A stretch of DNA of 64,000 bases from Platycnemis pennipes (GCA_933228895.1 OW121854.1:94354609-94418608), one strand, 5' to 3'; positions 1 through 12,394 are shown, counted from the stretch's first letter. A program made the numbers and translations. The notes: generated by a model from the letters alone, not told the origin.

Positions 1-1240
1 CATGGTGTAAACGAAAATTATGAAATCCTAATCCAGGAATGTAGTATGCTCGCCATATAAGGTAATATGATAATGGCAATATTAAACGAGAATACAAAAG
101 CCGTTTAAAATCACCGCACTTCTTCCAATACAAGTTCCAACCTTCCCGATTGCACTGACCTGGAATCACCTGTAGGGCGCATTAAACCATATAATTAGGC
201 GCATCAAATACGTCCTCAATAACTACGCCCAACACTGATAGCATTGAAGTGAATAGGAATCTTAAAACGTACATAGTTTCCTTTATAAACAAACCTCCCA
301 CCGAAAGCTACAGAAATAAAACGGACGGAAAAGCCTTGATGTAAACATAATAGAAGACAGGTTTTTAATACATACTCGATCGCTTTGTTTGAACGATAAC
401 ATTATAATTTTCACTAGTAAATTAATTCACTGCGTTCAATCCGCACGTAATTTTAAAAGGAAAACAATATTTGGAGGATGATAAACATTGAGGCCGTTTA
501 AGAATGCTTGAATTGAGTCACTGATTGAATTTCGTGCAAACAACACCCTTCTGCTCGAAATGCTTGCCTTGCTATTACAACGATTCAATAATTCTACTCC
601 TTAAGTGGCGTCGACGGTGATGTTTTTCCATGAGAACCTTCATCAGTAAATTTGCCGAATTTTTTAACACCCACCTTATGTTGTCTTTTCGCGACAGGGT
701 GCATACCTACGCATATTTCGGTGAACCCTGCCCCAGGGGGGAAAGGTTAGCGGCAATTATCAACGATTGGACGACGGTCTTCGACACCCACTGATAAAGC
801 ACACGGACGAATGCTTCGAACTGCGTTGAGGCAAACACCCCGGAGGGCGAACTCTCGAAAATGATTACGTTACCGACTCAACTGGTAAAATTTCACGTCC
901 ATCCCAAACTTCCTCTCTCCCTCTCTCTGTCTTCACCCCTCAATGACTCCCAAAATGACCCCTTCCGATGGATTCGTGACGTCCGCTAATGACGCCGTAG
1001 GGGATATCACTCGCGAAATGAAGGTGCATTAGCATCACGAGGCCGGTGGAAGCGCATTAATCCACGGCATTGACTGCAGATCACGTTGCAAGGGGAATAT
1101 TTGGGTGGGAAAGACAACCGGTAGAAATCTATCCACAATTCCTCCCCCATCCGTAACACGACGGTCAAAAAGGATTTGCATCAAGTACTGTCTAACCTAT
1201 TCACACTTTCCTGGACAAAAAAAAACTTTTATTTTACTCA
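1..1240. other. Anonymous AT-rich stretch, no gene seen
   Basis: No convincing coding region, RNA gene or repeat family recognised. A somewhat more GC-rich patch around 600-1160 has no long open frame. Confidence 0.5.
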
Positions 1241-1261
1241 CAGGCTCTGTCCAAACAGGAA

Positions 1262-1925
1262 GATATTGAGAATGTTAGGATGTTAGGAGGTTATAATGTG
1301 TGGTATATATGTAGGAGGTTGAATGTATTATGTTGAATGTATTAGGCCCCACCTTGAGTATGCAGCCAGTGTATGGGATCCTAATGAATTACGTTTGATC
1401 AGAAAACTAGACAGTGTGCAGCGTAGAGCAGCTAGGTTCGTTAAAAGGTGTTACGATAGGTTGAGTAGCGTTTCAGAAGAAGAAACAAGAATCAGGGTGG
1501 GAATCATTATCAAAGCGTAGGTTAAAGTATACATTAAATCTATTAGAGAAATTTCAATCGGATAGCTTTACTGAAGATGTTAGGCACATATTAATAAAAC
1601 CAGCGTATTATGCTAAATTCGACCAGATAAATAAAATTAGAGAGATAGATTGTCGTAGTGATAGATTCAAAATGGCATTTTCCCCCGTACTATAAGAGAA
1701 CATAATAGGTAGCATAGCAAAGGGATAGGTAGGTGAAATATTTTAGAGTAGTCTGTAGTGCATGATGCATGTATTAACCCCTCAAATACTATAGATACCA
1801 ACAATCTAGTTGCATGAGACCCCATATATGTTGTTTGCATGTTAGTAGAGCATGCTTAGTGATCTTCAACCCCTGCCACACACCCTCTCGGTGGCTTGCA
1901 TGGTATCGTATAGATGTAGATGTAG
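1262..1925 (+). pseudogene. LINE-A fragment: C-terminal RT region plus 3' UTR
   Basis: This is a 5'-truncated non-LTR retrotransposon of a Jockey/CR1-like type. From about 1340 it encodes the region after the RT palm found in such LINEs, including RPHLEYAASVWDPNE and the VQRRAARFVK motif. The frame is broken near 1495, where the text continues as WESLSKRRLKY in another frame, and again near 1680. It is followed by about 200 bp of 3' UTR ending in the family's CCCTGCC..GGTGGCTTGCA hairpin and a GTAGATGTAGATG tail. The same order recurs at 3406-4002 and 13905-14877, which is how the family was recognised. The start is approximate. Not functional. Confidence 0.8.
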
Positions 1926-2036
1926 CATCTTTCCAGTAGTAGCATGTTCGCATGTCAATAGTGCATGCTTGGTGAACTTCACCCCCTGCCATACACCATC
2001 GTGGTGGCTATCAAGGTATTGCGTAGATGTAGATGC
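1926..2036 (+). repeat. LINE-A 3' end, solo copy
   Basis: A second LINE-A 3' terminus lies directly behind the first: GCATGCTTGGTG, the CCCCCTGCC..GTGGTGG stem region and a GTAGATGTAGATG tail. The neighbouring tails suggest a very short, 5'-truncated insertion next to an older tail. Confidence 0.75.
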
Positions 2037-2316
2037 ATTGGACGAGGCACCGTATCTGATATGAGAAATCAGCAGCCATTTTGGTTGGTAGATTCATATG
2101 GGCTTGCCCCTCGCGATATTCATGCGAATGAAGTTGTTTTGCACGCGGTTAAACTTTGAGTGGAAGAAGGAGTAATGGAAGGAATTTGAAAATTCCTCTT
2201 TGAAACAAAAGAAATTGCGCAAACACGGCAAAAACCGCCAAATATGTAGAATAAATACGTCAGATTCTAACACGTTTTATCAATGAAATGGCCTCTCAGG
2301 TTATTAAGATTCATTC

Positions 2317-3250
2317 ATATCTACATCTACATACATGCGATACCTTACAAGCCACCGCGAGGGTAAGTGGCAGGGGGGAAGATCACCGAACATGCACTAT
2401 TGACTTGCCACTAGGGTACTACATGGAAACATGCTAATGATAGGGTCATATGCAGCTAAATGGTTAGTATCTATATAACAAGAAAGGGATTAATGATTGT
2501 AATTACATGCATCATACACTACAGGCTAATCAACAATATTTCCCTACCTATCTCTTTGCTGTGCTGCTTATTCTGTTCTCTAATAGTACGGGGGAAAAAT
2601 GACATTTTAAATCAATCCGTACGACAATCTACCTCTCTAATCTTATGTGCCTGATCGAATCTACCATATAACGCAGGTGTTTTTTATGCATGCTTAACAT
2701 CTTCAGGAAAGCAAGTCAGGGTAGCTGCTCACCCCGGACTTAATCTACTGGCGTGTGAATTTCACACATTCACGGTAGGTGGGCCAGCTCCTTTCCCTGG
2801 GCCACCTCGTACTTCGAGAATTTTTAGTTCGGGGGCGTCAAAAGGCTTTACATGGGACCCTTCGATCAGTAGCCAAGCGCTCTACCCACAAGGCCACCAC
2901 GAACATTTACATTTCTGTAATAGTTTTAATCTGTGTTTTAACCTACGATCTGATAATGATTCCCAACCTAATTCTTATATTAATTCTGATACACTACTAA
3001 ACCTATCGTAACACCTTTTAACAAACCTAGCTGCTCTACGCTGCACACTGTCTAGCTCTCTGATCAAACCTAATTCATTCGGATCCCATACACTGGCTAC
3101 ATATTCAAGGTGGGGCCTAATTTGTGAAAAGTAGCATCGCTCTCTTGCCTCCAGATCACATTTCCCAAGTACTCTCTCAATAAATCCTGCTTTTCTCTAG
3201 ACTCGGCCGCTTATTTCCCGAATGTCTTCCCCAAGATAAATCCTAAGTAA
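2317..3250 (-). pseudogene. LINE-A fragment, minus strand, split by a SINE
   Basis: Read on the minus strand this is the 3' part of LINE-A: an RT C-terminal coding relic at about 2910-3250, then 3' UTR, then the hairpin and the TAGATG-type tail at 2317-2340 (CATCTACATCTAC on the plus strand). The plus-strand text CTGCACACTGTCTAGCTCTC is the complement of the VQRR-coding region seen at 1430 and 3450. The coding part is interrupted by stops and by the SINE at 2716-2905. It lies tail-out, head to head with the copy at 3406. Confidence 0.8.
2716..2905 (-). mobile_element. tRNA-headed SINE inserted in LINE-A
   Basis: On the minus strand the right end reads GTGGCCTTGTGGGTAGAGCG, like a tRNA 5' half with a pol III A box, followed by GATCGAAGGGTCC, a weak B box. 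The surrounding LINE-A sequence resumes on both sides, apart from about 20 bp, so this is an insertion. I could not define a clean target duplication, so the boundaries are approximate. Not a functional tRNA gene. Confidence 0.6.
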
Positions 3251-3405
3251 TTATTACATCTCCCTTAAATAGCTTTATGAAGATTAACAGACAGAGCTGA
3301 AACGAAATTTGGCCACGATTTCCGTGTTATATATGTTTTAATACACATGTAGTCTCGATTACAGGCCATATAAAACGTATACGGAGTAGGTTGGACCTAA
3401 TCTAG

Positions 3406-4002
3406 GTTGGACCTACGAAATCGGTCTAAGTAATGAACTTGAACGTGTGCAGCGAAGATCGGCAAGATTTGTAAAGGGACGATACGATAATTATATTAGC
3501 ATAACCAGTCTATTAAATGAATTGAAATGGGAATCATTGTCAGATCGCAGGTTGAAATTTAGACTTAATCTCTTCCACAAATTCCAAGGCAATATTTTCA
3601 GTGATGATGTTAAAAATATTTTACGAACCCCAACTTACTATGGCAGACTGGACCATAATCATAAAGTTAGAGAAATTGATTGCCGAACTGACCGATTCAA
3701 AATGTCCTTTTTCCCTCGCACAATAAGAGATACGAATAACGGTAAATATGTCCTATCGGAGAGTAGCAATGAATAGCATTGGTAGCTGCATGTTGGTATG
3801 AGTACTTAAAGCTAACCCTACTAACAGAATGTTTCTGCATGTTTGCTTTGCAATTTCTATCTTTTTTAAATAGTGTAGTTCTGACTACTATATTAATACT
3901 ATTCCTTTTTTATGCATGATATGTAGTGCATGTTTGGTGAGCAATCACCCCCTGCCACACACCCTTGTGGTGGCTTGCAGGGTATTATGTAGATGTAGAT
4001 GT
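3406..4002 (+). pseudogene. LINE-A fragment with open 109-codon RT C-terminal region
   Basis: The 3' portion of LINE-A. Positions 3447-3776 stay open for 109 codons and encode the region after the RT palm: QRRSARFVKGRYDN, LKWESLSDRRLKFRLNL, REIDCRTDRFKMSFFPRTIR. There is no palm, YADD or endonuclease, so the insertion is 5'-truncated and inactive, but it is the best-preserved C-terminal piece of this family here. The 3' UTR (3777-3990) carries the stretch TTTGGTGAGCAATCACCCCC, the CCTGCCACACACCCTTGTGG hairpin and a tail ending GTAGATGTAGATG. The first codon is not a true start. Confidence 0.85.
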
Positions 4003-5600
4003 AATCCTTCCAAAACACAATGTTCATTTTTACCTATAGCCTAGCATGCTTATGCTTCCTTCAGTACATTCAAACCTCCTTGTTGTCAACACACCCACCT
4101 TACTAGCGCTAATCATCAACTCTTCACGGGAACCAAAAGGGGCACACTATACATTTACTTGAATTACATTACCTTGTAATTAAGGCTTATGATATTGAAC
4201 ATATTGAACAGAAACATACTTGGTCATTCCACACAAATTTTACATAATTTTTTGGGGAATACCCAGGTTCTGTTCAATATGAATTCAAATTCCCATTAAG
4301 TCACGCCTGAAACCATCGAATGCTTCTTAACTCATTATCAGAATGAATCTTGATTGGAAAAAATAAACAAACAATAGCTTACTAGATTTTCCAGGCCTGG
4401 AAAATTTAACTGGCAAAAAGGGTATTCAGCTATGTAGTGATTCTGTTCTAATCCACAATAAGGGTTTAAAATCTATATAAAACTATTAGATTTTTGATTG
4501 GTGATCTCTATGTTTCATGCTTAACTTGCTGAAAATCTGTGATAACTGAATATGAAAAATATGCTGTAATGTTCACACTCATTTTGTTTCTTTAATCTAT
4601 CTTTTGCAATACAACAGCTCTGAACGGAAACGGCGGGAGTAAACAATGAGTTCACAAGTTTGATATTAACTCGTGACCATTAACCCATCAGAATCAAAAT
4701 TGAAATGCATCAACACATTTCCAATTTCCAAGCACTTACTCGAATTATTCAACCGGGATAATAGAAACGGTAGTTGGGAAGATTAGCAGGAATCTACTTA
4801 CCCTTCCCCAGCCGATGATATGAACATCGAACAGGATTTGGATACGATATTTCCTCCACTGTTTACTCCTTCAGCAAACAACATTTATTTCGCACACATG
4901 GGTTGTTTGCTTAACCGTCTTATCGATGAAAATGGGTAACTCTACGCGGGATCCTCATGGGAGCAATATGGGTCCACATGAGTGATATTAACTCATAATG
5001 GTTTTACCCATCGGAACGGCGATTGGTTGACAAGAACAAATTTCAAGTTTCAAAGCATTTACCTATTTTAGGGTTCGAAACAGTTTTGACGTTCTTTGAA
5101 AGTTGGATTACGTTCCTTATTTTTAGGGGAGTAGGTAAGTTTAATCAACACGAGATATGTGAATTGAGATCGCCTTCAAAAATGGCTTTGCAAACAATGG
5201 GATACTCAAATAAATCATCGAGATGATGAATTCAACGCGGGCGAGCACCTGAAAACAGGAGTTTCCACATGCAAAACAATATATTGTTGTTTTTTATATG
5301 TTGTTAATTCTATACGTTAGGGAACACAATAAAGCAAGTTGTTTCTAAAAGATATTTGTGCTTAATTTTATTCCATACTAGAGGGTCTCTGACCCCTCCT
5401 CACTTTCCTTGTTCCACCATTACTTTACCAATGTTTGATGATGCTTTTCTTTTGCTCTTTTTTCTACTGTGGCAATTACCTACTATTCTTTTACTTGCTT
5501 AAGGTGCCCGTTGAAAGTAGACAGAAGGGAGATATGAATACGGTATAGTAGGGAGAAATAGCAGGAGGGAGAAATAAAGACAATTAATACCGAAGGTATT
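4003..5600. other. Anonymous AT-rich stretch
   Basis: No gene. A degenerate duplication is visible: about 4660-4770 and 4980-5090 share GATATTAACTC, CCCATCRGAA and a TTTCAA.TTTC.AAGCA.TTAC block. Small open frames here show no family motif. Confidence 0.4.
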
Positions 5601-5601
5601 C

Positions 5602-6270
5602 AGTCATCATCATCATCGGTCAACAATTCTAGGAATGGTTTGACGCAGCCCCCCACTCGATTCTTCTAACGGCCAACCTCTTCATATTGACGTAGCTCCT
5701 CTCCTTCACATATTTCACAGCTTCCCCTGCCACACACCTTTGTGGTGGCTTGCAGGGTATTATGTAGATGTAGATGACTTATTCCATATATCTCATACGA
5801 GGCCTGCCTTTTCCATTCTTCCCGTTTACTTTTCCCTCAACGACTGCGTTCATTAGACTATCGTGTCTTAAGATATGGCCGATTAAGTCATCCCGTCTTC
5901 ATTTTCAGCAGACTTCTCTTTTTTCCCACCCTTCTTAAGTTTTCTTCGTTTTTAACTCGGTCAGTCCATTTTTTCGTCATCATTCTTCGGTAGCACCATA
6001 TTTCGAATGCTTCCAGCCTTGACTTCTCTCCTGCGGTTATCGTCCATACTTAGCTGCTATATAGTAAAATGATCCAGATGTACGTTCAAATTAAATGTTT
6101 CATCACTCCCACACTTGTTTTTTCAGATGCAAGCAAAACCTTCTTTTGGTAAAATGCTTTTCGCCTGGGCAATTCTACTTGCAATTTCTCTTTTACTTCG
6201 TCCATCGCTGGTTACTCGGCATCCCAGGTACGGTATTCAGTATTTAACTTTCCATGAAGGGACGAAGCCG
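5602..6270 (-). pseudogene. LINE-B (RTE-like) 3' relic, minus strand
   Basis: Read on the minus strand it encodes a decayed C-terminal region of an RTE/BovB-type reverse transcriptase: SRIAQAKS near 6190, EAFEIWCYRRM near 6005, DRVKNEENLRRVGKKR near 5945, LIGHILRH near 5875 and VNGKNGKGRPRMRY near 5810. Stops and frameshifts are present. The 3' end carries a TGATGATGATGA tail (5602-5617 as TCATCATCATC). It is the same family as 38578-39137, which is far better preserved. A LINE-A tail interrupts it at 5724-5776, so it predates that insertion. Confidence 0.8.
5724..5776 (+). repeat. LINE-A 3' tail nested in LINE-B
   Basis: Only the last 53 bp of LINE-A are present: the CCCTGCC..GTGGTGGCTTGCAGGG hairpin plus TATTATGTAGATGTAGATG. 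LINE-B coding relics resume on both sides, so this is a very short 5'-truncated insertion. Confidence 0.75.
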
Positions 6271-6553
6271 ATCTCATGTACTCCGGCTACCAATTTCTCA
6301 AAGTCTGTTTCAGAAGTCTGTTTCATAATTTATGCCAATATAATAAGATAACTATTGCCAGTATATATACTAGATCCTTACATTTACTGGAATAGGTTTT
6401 CGAACCTTTCAGGCTGCGGGACCCCAAGTAGGTAAAAAAGTACAGGTGGCTGGCATACGTATACTAAAGGTAAAATTGAAGACAAAATATGGGGTTCTGG
6501 GGAAGGTTTAGTTTCCTCCTCGGCACAAAACGCTTCGTTTTCTATTACCTCTT

Positions 6554-7289
6554 AAGGCCGTTTTACACGGTCATTGATACTGCGTAGGCTGCTGCGAGAA
6601 CACTTGCGCAAGAAATAATGCGCCGTGTAAAGCGACGACTTGCGAGGACAGGCAGCGCCACTGCGCCAACACTTGCGAGCAAATTAGAACATGTTCTAAT
6701 CTGATACATGCGTTCGCGCAAGTTTGAAGTTTATTTCTCTTACTAGATGGTGCAGATGTATCGGCAACGAACTGCCGGGGGAGTTCTAGCAATTAAATTG
6801 GTCGTTGACGATTGAGTTGGGTGTTTTTGTTTGAACTCAACTCCATAGTTAGTGAATAAAGTGCAATAGTGATGAGCTGGGCGATAAATCACGTTGAAGC
6901 TTAAATTTCGTTTGTAAAAGAAGAACTCGTTACCATTGGCCCACAGCCGTTCGTTCGTGGTGCAAATTTTGGGCTAAGTATACGGGACTAGGATCTCCAC
7001 TATTATGTTGAGACTATGGCTTAAAACATTTTAAAGTGGTGGTAATTTATCGCATCTTTCACGTCCAATTAATTGCTACTTAACAGATCTTGACGTTATG
7101 CGATATATTGACGGTATTACCGCTATTGAATGATATATTCTCACTGACATAATGCACCGACGATTGCACCGTGTAAAGCTGTCAAGCAAGCGTCCTCGCA
7201 ATTTTCTACGCCATGGACTTTCGCAGACGACTGCTCAAACGGAATCAACATCAACTTGCCCAGTTTTAGTGACCGTGTAAAACGGCCTT
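6554..7289. mobile_element. 736-bp DNA element Y with 20-bp perfect TIRs
   Basis: Left end AAGGCCGTTTTACACGGTCA at 6554-6573 is the exact reverse complement of 7270-7289. Motifs such as GCCGTGTAAAGC and ACTTGCG recur inside near both ends. No transposase frame is visible, so it is probably non-autonomous. I could not settle a target-site duplication, so the superfamily is open. Confidence 0.75.
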
Positions 7290-10110
7290 CATGAATTTCG
7301 CACATGCGATAATGTCCAAAACTCATCGCAGTGGCGTCATAAACGTCCATCATAATGGATATTTACGGATAATAATACTAAATGAATTTTATGCCATTAG
7401 GAGTGGATTCCGTTGCTAACATTTGGTAAAAATTTAACATATATAACTGCATGCGTTTGCTTGCTTATTTGAACCACTTTCACCGTTGATTTGACGCATT
7501 TTTCAAGGGCAATTTATTTTTTAAACTGTAGTTTCGAAGAATTTTGAGGAGTTGATTCGATGACCTCTGCATGTCTCCCGAGTTCACACCCGGAGGGTTG
7601 GCCTAAACAGTCTGTTTCAGCAAATCCACGAGATGAGAACCCAGAAGACACATGGAATTAATGAAATTTTCTTCCACAACCGAATGTTAGGAATGCGCGG
7701 AAAGTACAATTTTAGCCTTGGAAATTAAGCATTAAGTTCATATAAACATACCAAATTTTGGTGTTGTACGTAAATTCACCTTTTACAAGCACAATAACTG
7801 CCGCAAGGCTTTATAATTACGTCAGTTCCATATGTGCCCTGATCGCAACACTCCAATAGAAATACCTTCAATAAAAGAACTCTTAAAAAGAAAATAGCGA
7901 TGCTCATATTTTTGAAAGGCCTGATTGACTGGTTTCATGCATTTGACTGAAAATTTGGGTCTGATCTGTTTGACCCAAAACATTTATGCACATAATCATG
8001 CGCCAAAATCCGTTTGTATATATTTTCACCATGCTACTCGGTCCAAATCTGTTGTATTAAATTCTAATACAAATACCTAATGTACCTAAATTTGGCGGTG
8101 GTAGGCTTAACATTCTTCCCCTGATCATGTCCTTCAATACAACCTCATCCCTAAATACCTGCTCTATCCAGTCCCCATGCCTTCTCCTAATTTCTTAGAT
8201 AAGCATCTATTCTTCCACTACCGGCTATTATACACTCTGCCTAGTGATCCTTCGCATCCGATACAAATTTCTCTATCCATCTTCATACCCTAATCTTGAA
8301 AGCCCTGAGTCTATTCATTTTTTTCCCTTGACTTTCATGATTTAGCGTCATTTGCAGATGTGATAAAGTAAGAGGCTTAAATTAAATCGTAAACTTAAAT
8401 ATATAAAAAAATAATAAGGTAATGCAGAGGGCTATTAAGGGTTTATCTTTGTCCGAGTGGAAGACGCAAAAATTGAAAACAAGCCTCTTATCGCAAAAGT
8501 TATTATAAGCCATTCATTTTCATAGAAGAACATTTGAGGGCAATGCACGCATTAGTTTGGAAAAATTGAGGAAGTAAAAGGCTATTAGGACGGACAGCAC
8601 CCCAGATGCTTATTCATTTTTAGTTCCTCCAAGAATATACTTACCCTGTAATTAATCAACGACGCCACGTTAAAAAAAGAGGAAGGAAACGTTCATGTTC
8701 GTGACGTACTACCTTTATTTCGCTTAAAAAAATTCTAAAGAGTTTTCACGCCACCACGACTTCCTCCGGTGAGTGGGGGGAAAATACCTGATGTGGAAAT
8801 ATGAAAGCCGTCGCGAAAAAATTAAAGAATGGCGCTTTACCTTAACGAGGTCGGTGACAAAGCTTTTCTCTCCCTTCGAAGGGGAACATGATCACCGAAT
8901 GTTTTTTGCACAGGTGAACGGCTCCCCTGTAATCTCTCTGGCCATGGAACGAGTCGATCTAAGTCATTAATTACTGTCCCCGCCATTCGACTTGGAATTC
9001 TTCTCCTCTCGCGGAACGAGGAAGTTTGTAGAAGGATAATGTTACGGGTGTGCCGGAGAGAGGGGAACAATAGCGTTGAGAAGACGCTACTCAGACATGC
9101 TTGCTCAGTTCGTGGTCAACAAAAAATAAACGAGTCCGAAATCAAATGCTAACTTATCGTATTATAAGATTACCCAACAGTGCTATTACCTCGCTACAAC
9201 TCAGATTTCATACTTTAAAGACGAATACAAATTCATTTCTACGCAGTAAGAATAATTTACAGTCAACATTCCAAGTTTGCGAAATAAAATTAACATATAC
9301 ATTGTATAATACGCCAATAAAGTCAACGGTTGATAATATCATAACCTATTTGGGCTAGTTAGTGACAAAACATACAACAAATCACCCGGAGATATCACAA
9401 AAATGCATTTGATTTCCTCGAAAGCTATGTTGCTGCACAATTAGGACTGGGGTTGGCTCTAGCTGTACTGAATAAATGGAAATAATATTAGAAATAATGG
9501 AAATAATATTAATAGATTAAATAATAGATAATAAAAGAAAAATAAAGCCACCCACATCTTAAATAAATACGATTTTACCAGGATAGGGAGTTGGACAACT
9601 GATTGATAGTTCCGGATTCGAATCTATGACAAAACTTTGGACATGTCAAGTAAATCTCAATCTATATCATTGCTGCGTACCATATCCTTCAGGGAAATCG
9701 CAAGTGGCATAGGCCTATGTTGCGATAGAAATAGCGCCCCTCCTTCCCTGATGTGTCAACTCCACATGACATTGGGATCAGTAAATGTTGAAATTCGCCC
9801 AAACTAACTTCATCACGATTCGGGTAAAACATCGTTGTGTTGTGTTCATTCAATTGCTCAAAGCAAACATCCGCAACTTTTTATCAAATCAATATTTTCT
9901 GTAGAGTCAAGGAAAAATTCCAAATTGGATGGAAACACCCCTTGTAAGTGATTGGCTAATCCAGGTATTCCGAAATTAAAGATACAATTTGCATTTAACG
10001 ATAAATAGTTAAGTATGAAAGAGAAGATTTTTAAATTTCCCTAAAATGTTAGTTTCCCTGGAACGCCATGTTCTTCAGGATGTTTTACTTGCAATTACAG
10101 TATATGGAGG
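7290..10110. other. Anonymous AT-rich stretch, no gene seen
   Basis: Several open frames of 60-85 codons occur without recognisable motifs. A low-complexity AATAATATTA-rich patch lies at about 9478-9545. Nothing else is supported. Confidence 0.4.
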
Positions 10111-10238
10111 TGAATAGAAAGAAAGGCAAAGCAAGACCTCGTATGAGATGAGTAAGTCAAGCAATAAATGACGTAACAGATTAGTAGACGAGTATTAAGA
10201 GGTATGCCAGTAGAAGAATCAACTGTCACCAATCCTAA
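10111..10238 (+). repeat. LINE-B 3' fragment
   Basis: The text around 10115-10160 (GAAAGGCAAAGCAAGACCTC, CGTATGAGATGAG) matches the GKGRPRMRY coding region of LINE-B at 38975-39000. The end GTCACCAATCCTAA corresponds to the CCAATCCTAGG end of that copy. It is short, 5'-truncated and decayed. Confidence 0.65.
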
Positions 10239-10260
10239 CTAGGGATTAGGATTGGTGACA
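10224..10260. repeat. Perfect 15-bp inverted repeat at LINE-B end
   Basis: TGTCACCAATCCTAA (10224-10238), a 7-nt spacer and TTAGGATTGGTGACA (10246-10260) form a perfect stem. It looks like a LINE-B 3' terminus joined to its own inverted copy. Confidence 0.8.
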
Positions 10261-11380
10261 ATCGATGTTATTTAATGAAGATGAAAAACCAACACAGAAT
10301 ATTATGCGGCCCGCTGGGAATCATTGCATTCACATCGCCACCATAAATTCGATAACGTGAAATCCAGTTGGCCTATGAAGAAAAGAAGAAGATGACGCCT
10401 AGACGTCGAAACCCGGGTCATCAATAAGGTATTATTAATTTTTGTGGAATCACGAAGTCACTGTCTTTTCATCATGAGGTTCCACCAAGTAACGCCTGAA
10501 ACTATTAATTCCAGTTGCTCTACTTGAAATATTAAGGAATCGGAAATAACCAAATGTATTCACAAATTGAAGTATCCATCGCCAATGCTTCAGAAGTTAC
10601 CGGTTTTAAAAATGAACGCATTGTGATAAACACAATTAGAATATTGTTAAACGAATGAATTACACAGTATTATTGTATTAACTCACTAGATTTACATTCC
10701 ACCACACAATTACCTTTAGATTGTGGCATAGTTTTAGGAATAGGAAAATTAAACAAAATGGCATTTAGGTAACTTCATTTGAACATGATAACAAAAAGAA
10801 TCAAACTTGACAAACATAATAAGGAAGGCAAAATGTTAGCAACTAGAGTCAAAAGTTGCATCCAAGAAAAACGACGGAACTGAGCATTTATCTGTTTAAG
10901 AAACTCGACCTGATATTTTCGTACGTAAAAACGTAACTACAGATTTAAAAAAAGGCATTTACCATACCTACGTGTGGATGTCAACGTCAGGGAAGCCCAA
11001 GAAGTGTATCGATCAAAGTACTATTGATGGGCGTAAAAATCCCAGCGGAAATGGGTTAAGAGGTTGTAATGGTCTCGAGGACCGCAGAATATAGGAAAAA
11101 AGCGAAGGATCGAGAGCGCAGATTTCCTCCCTGACCCCACGACATTAAATCGGGTCATAAGCTCCGGGTGGGAACGAAGCGACGGACTACGAGAGCGCGT
11201 AATTGATTTAAAAGTGCCCCTTCACGGACGAAGCTAAATGGGTTACGCAGCTCAGTCACGAAGGGGACAACGTAGTGGGGCTGAGTGAGGACGGCATGTG
11301 GGATGTCCTGCATCCCGGACAAGTATACAGCCTGGTTCCTGGTTAAAATAAAACACATCAAAGCAAGGGTGCCTTAAGAT
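10261..11380. other. Anonymous stretch with a GACGTCGAAAC motif
   Basis: No gene. Positions 10388-10426 hold GATGACGCCTAGACGTCGAA followed by ACCCGGGTCATCAATAA. The phrase GAAACCCGGGTC recurs at 35408-35420, so it probably belongs to a dispersed element. The rest is anonymous. Confidence 0.4.
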
Positions 11381-11454
11381 TCATCTAGATCTACGTAATA
11401 CCTTGTAAAACACCGAGAGGTTGTTTGGCATCTTTAAATCACCAAACATTTTTT
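11381..11454 (-). repeat. LINE-A 3' tail, minus strand
   Basis: Short decayed LINE-A terminus in reverse orientation: a CATCTAGATCTAC tail, then TACCTTGTAAAACACCGAGAGG, ending near ATCACCAAACAT. It lies back to back with the plus-strand copy that starts at 11462. Confidence 0.6.
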
Positions 11455-11461
11455 CCTCGGA

Positions 11462-11764
11462 CTAATAGGGAATAACTGAATATAAACGAATAGAACGGTA
11501 AATATATCCAGTACGAGTGTAGCAATGGATAACATTGGTAGCTGGATGTTGGTATAAGGACTTATAGCTAACCCAACTAACGGCATGTTTTTGCATGTAA
11601 GTTTTGCTATTTTTATCTTTTTTTAAATAGCGTAGTTTTGAACAGTACCTATACAAGTACTAATCCTTTTTTTTATGCATGATATGTAGTGCATGTTTGG
11701 TGAGAGTTCACCCCCTGCCACACTCCTTTATGGTGGCTTGCAGGGTATTATATAGATGTAGATG
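11462..11764 (+). repeat. LINE-A 3' UTR copy
   Basis: Carries the family 3' UTR in order: ATAACATTGGTAGCTGGATG, AACCCAACTAACGGCATG, TTTTTTTAAATAGCGTAG, ATGCATGATATGTAGTGCAT, the CCCCCTGCCACACTCC hairpin and a TATAGATGTAGATG tail. There is no coding part. Confidence 0.8.
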
Positions 11765-12033
11765 AACATTCACATATTCCATAAAAACAAGAGCTACAAT
11801 AGTATTTATTCATGAAACCACTATAGATATATGAGTTATACGCAACTAGATGGTTGATTAAACATCATTGGGCTACGATACATCTAAATGGAAATATTGC
11901 AGTATAAGACAAAGGTATAAAGTGCAAGACAAAGGTTACAGCATAAGACAACTCATTCATGCTCTAATAAATACAAAATAATACTTTAATGTATTCATAT
12001 CATTGACTGACTTATCAATAACCTATAGACTAT

Positions 12034-12131
12034 CCATGTAGTATCCATGTAGCATGTCGCTAGTGCCTTTTTGGTGATCTTCACCCCCTGCCACACATCC
12101 TCGTGGTGGCTTTCAGGGTATTAAGTAGATG
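12034..12131 (+). repeat. LINE-A 3' tail
   Basis: Terminus with TTCACCCCCTGCCACACATC, GTGGTGGCTTTCAGGGTATT and a single AAGTAGATG tail unit. Confidence 0.7.
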
Positions 12132-12328
12132 AAACCTATTCCATTAATTTGTATGAAATAAACATTTAGTGGCACTTATAGCTAACATTTCGCGTGTCTC
12201 GTAACTACATGTATAATATTTTGCTAATTGTGCCTCGCAGTTGCTTATTAGTAGTGTAAGAGCAGAGCTTTATTTTTTTTCAAGCCTGTTTGGTGATAAA
12301 GGTAAACTTAGTATCTCTGATTTATAAT

Positions 12329-12394
12329 GCACGCAGAGTGAAGGTTCACCCCCTGCCATACACCCTTGAGATGGTTTTTCCAGGTATAATGTGC
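12329..12394 (+). repeat. LINE-A 3' tail, degenerate
   Basis: GGTTCACCCCCTGCCATACA, a changed hairpin (GAGATGGTTTTTCCAGG) and a diverged tail. It abuts the minus-strand copy that begins with its own tail at 12395. Confidence 0.6.

Noticed and set aside
4660..5090. Degenerate duplication as a transposon pair
   Set aside because: Similarity is patchy, with no ends, tails or target duplications; noted only in the feature list.
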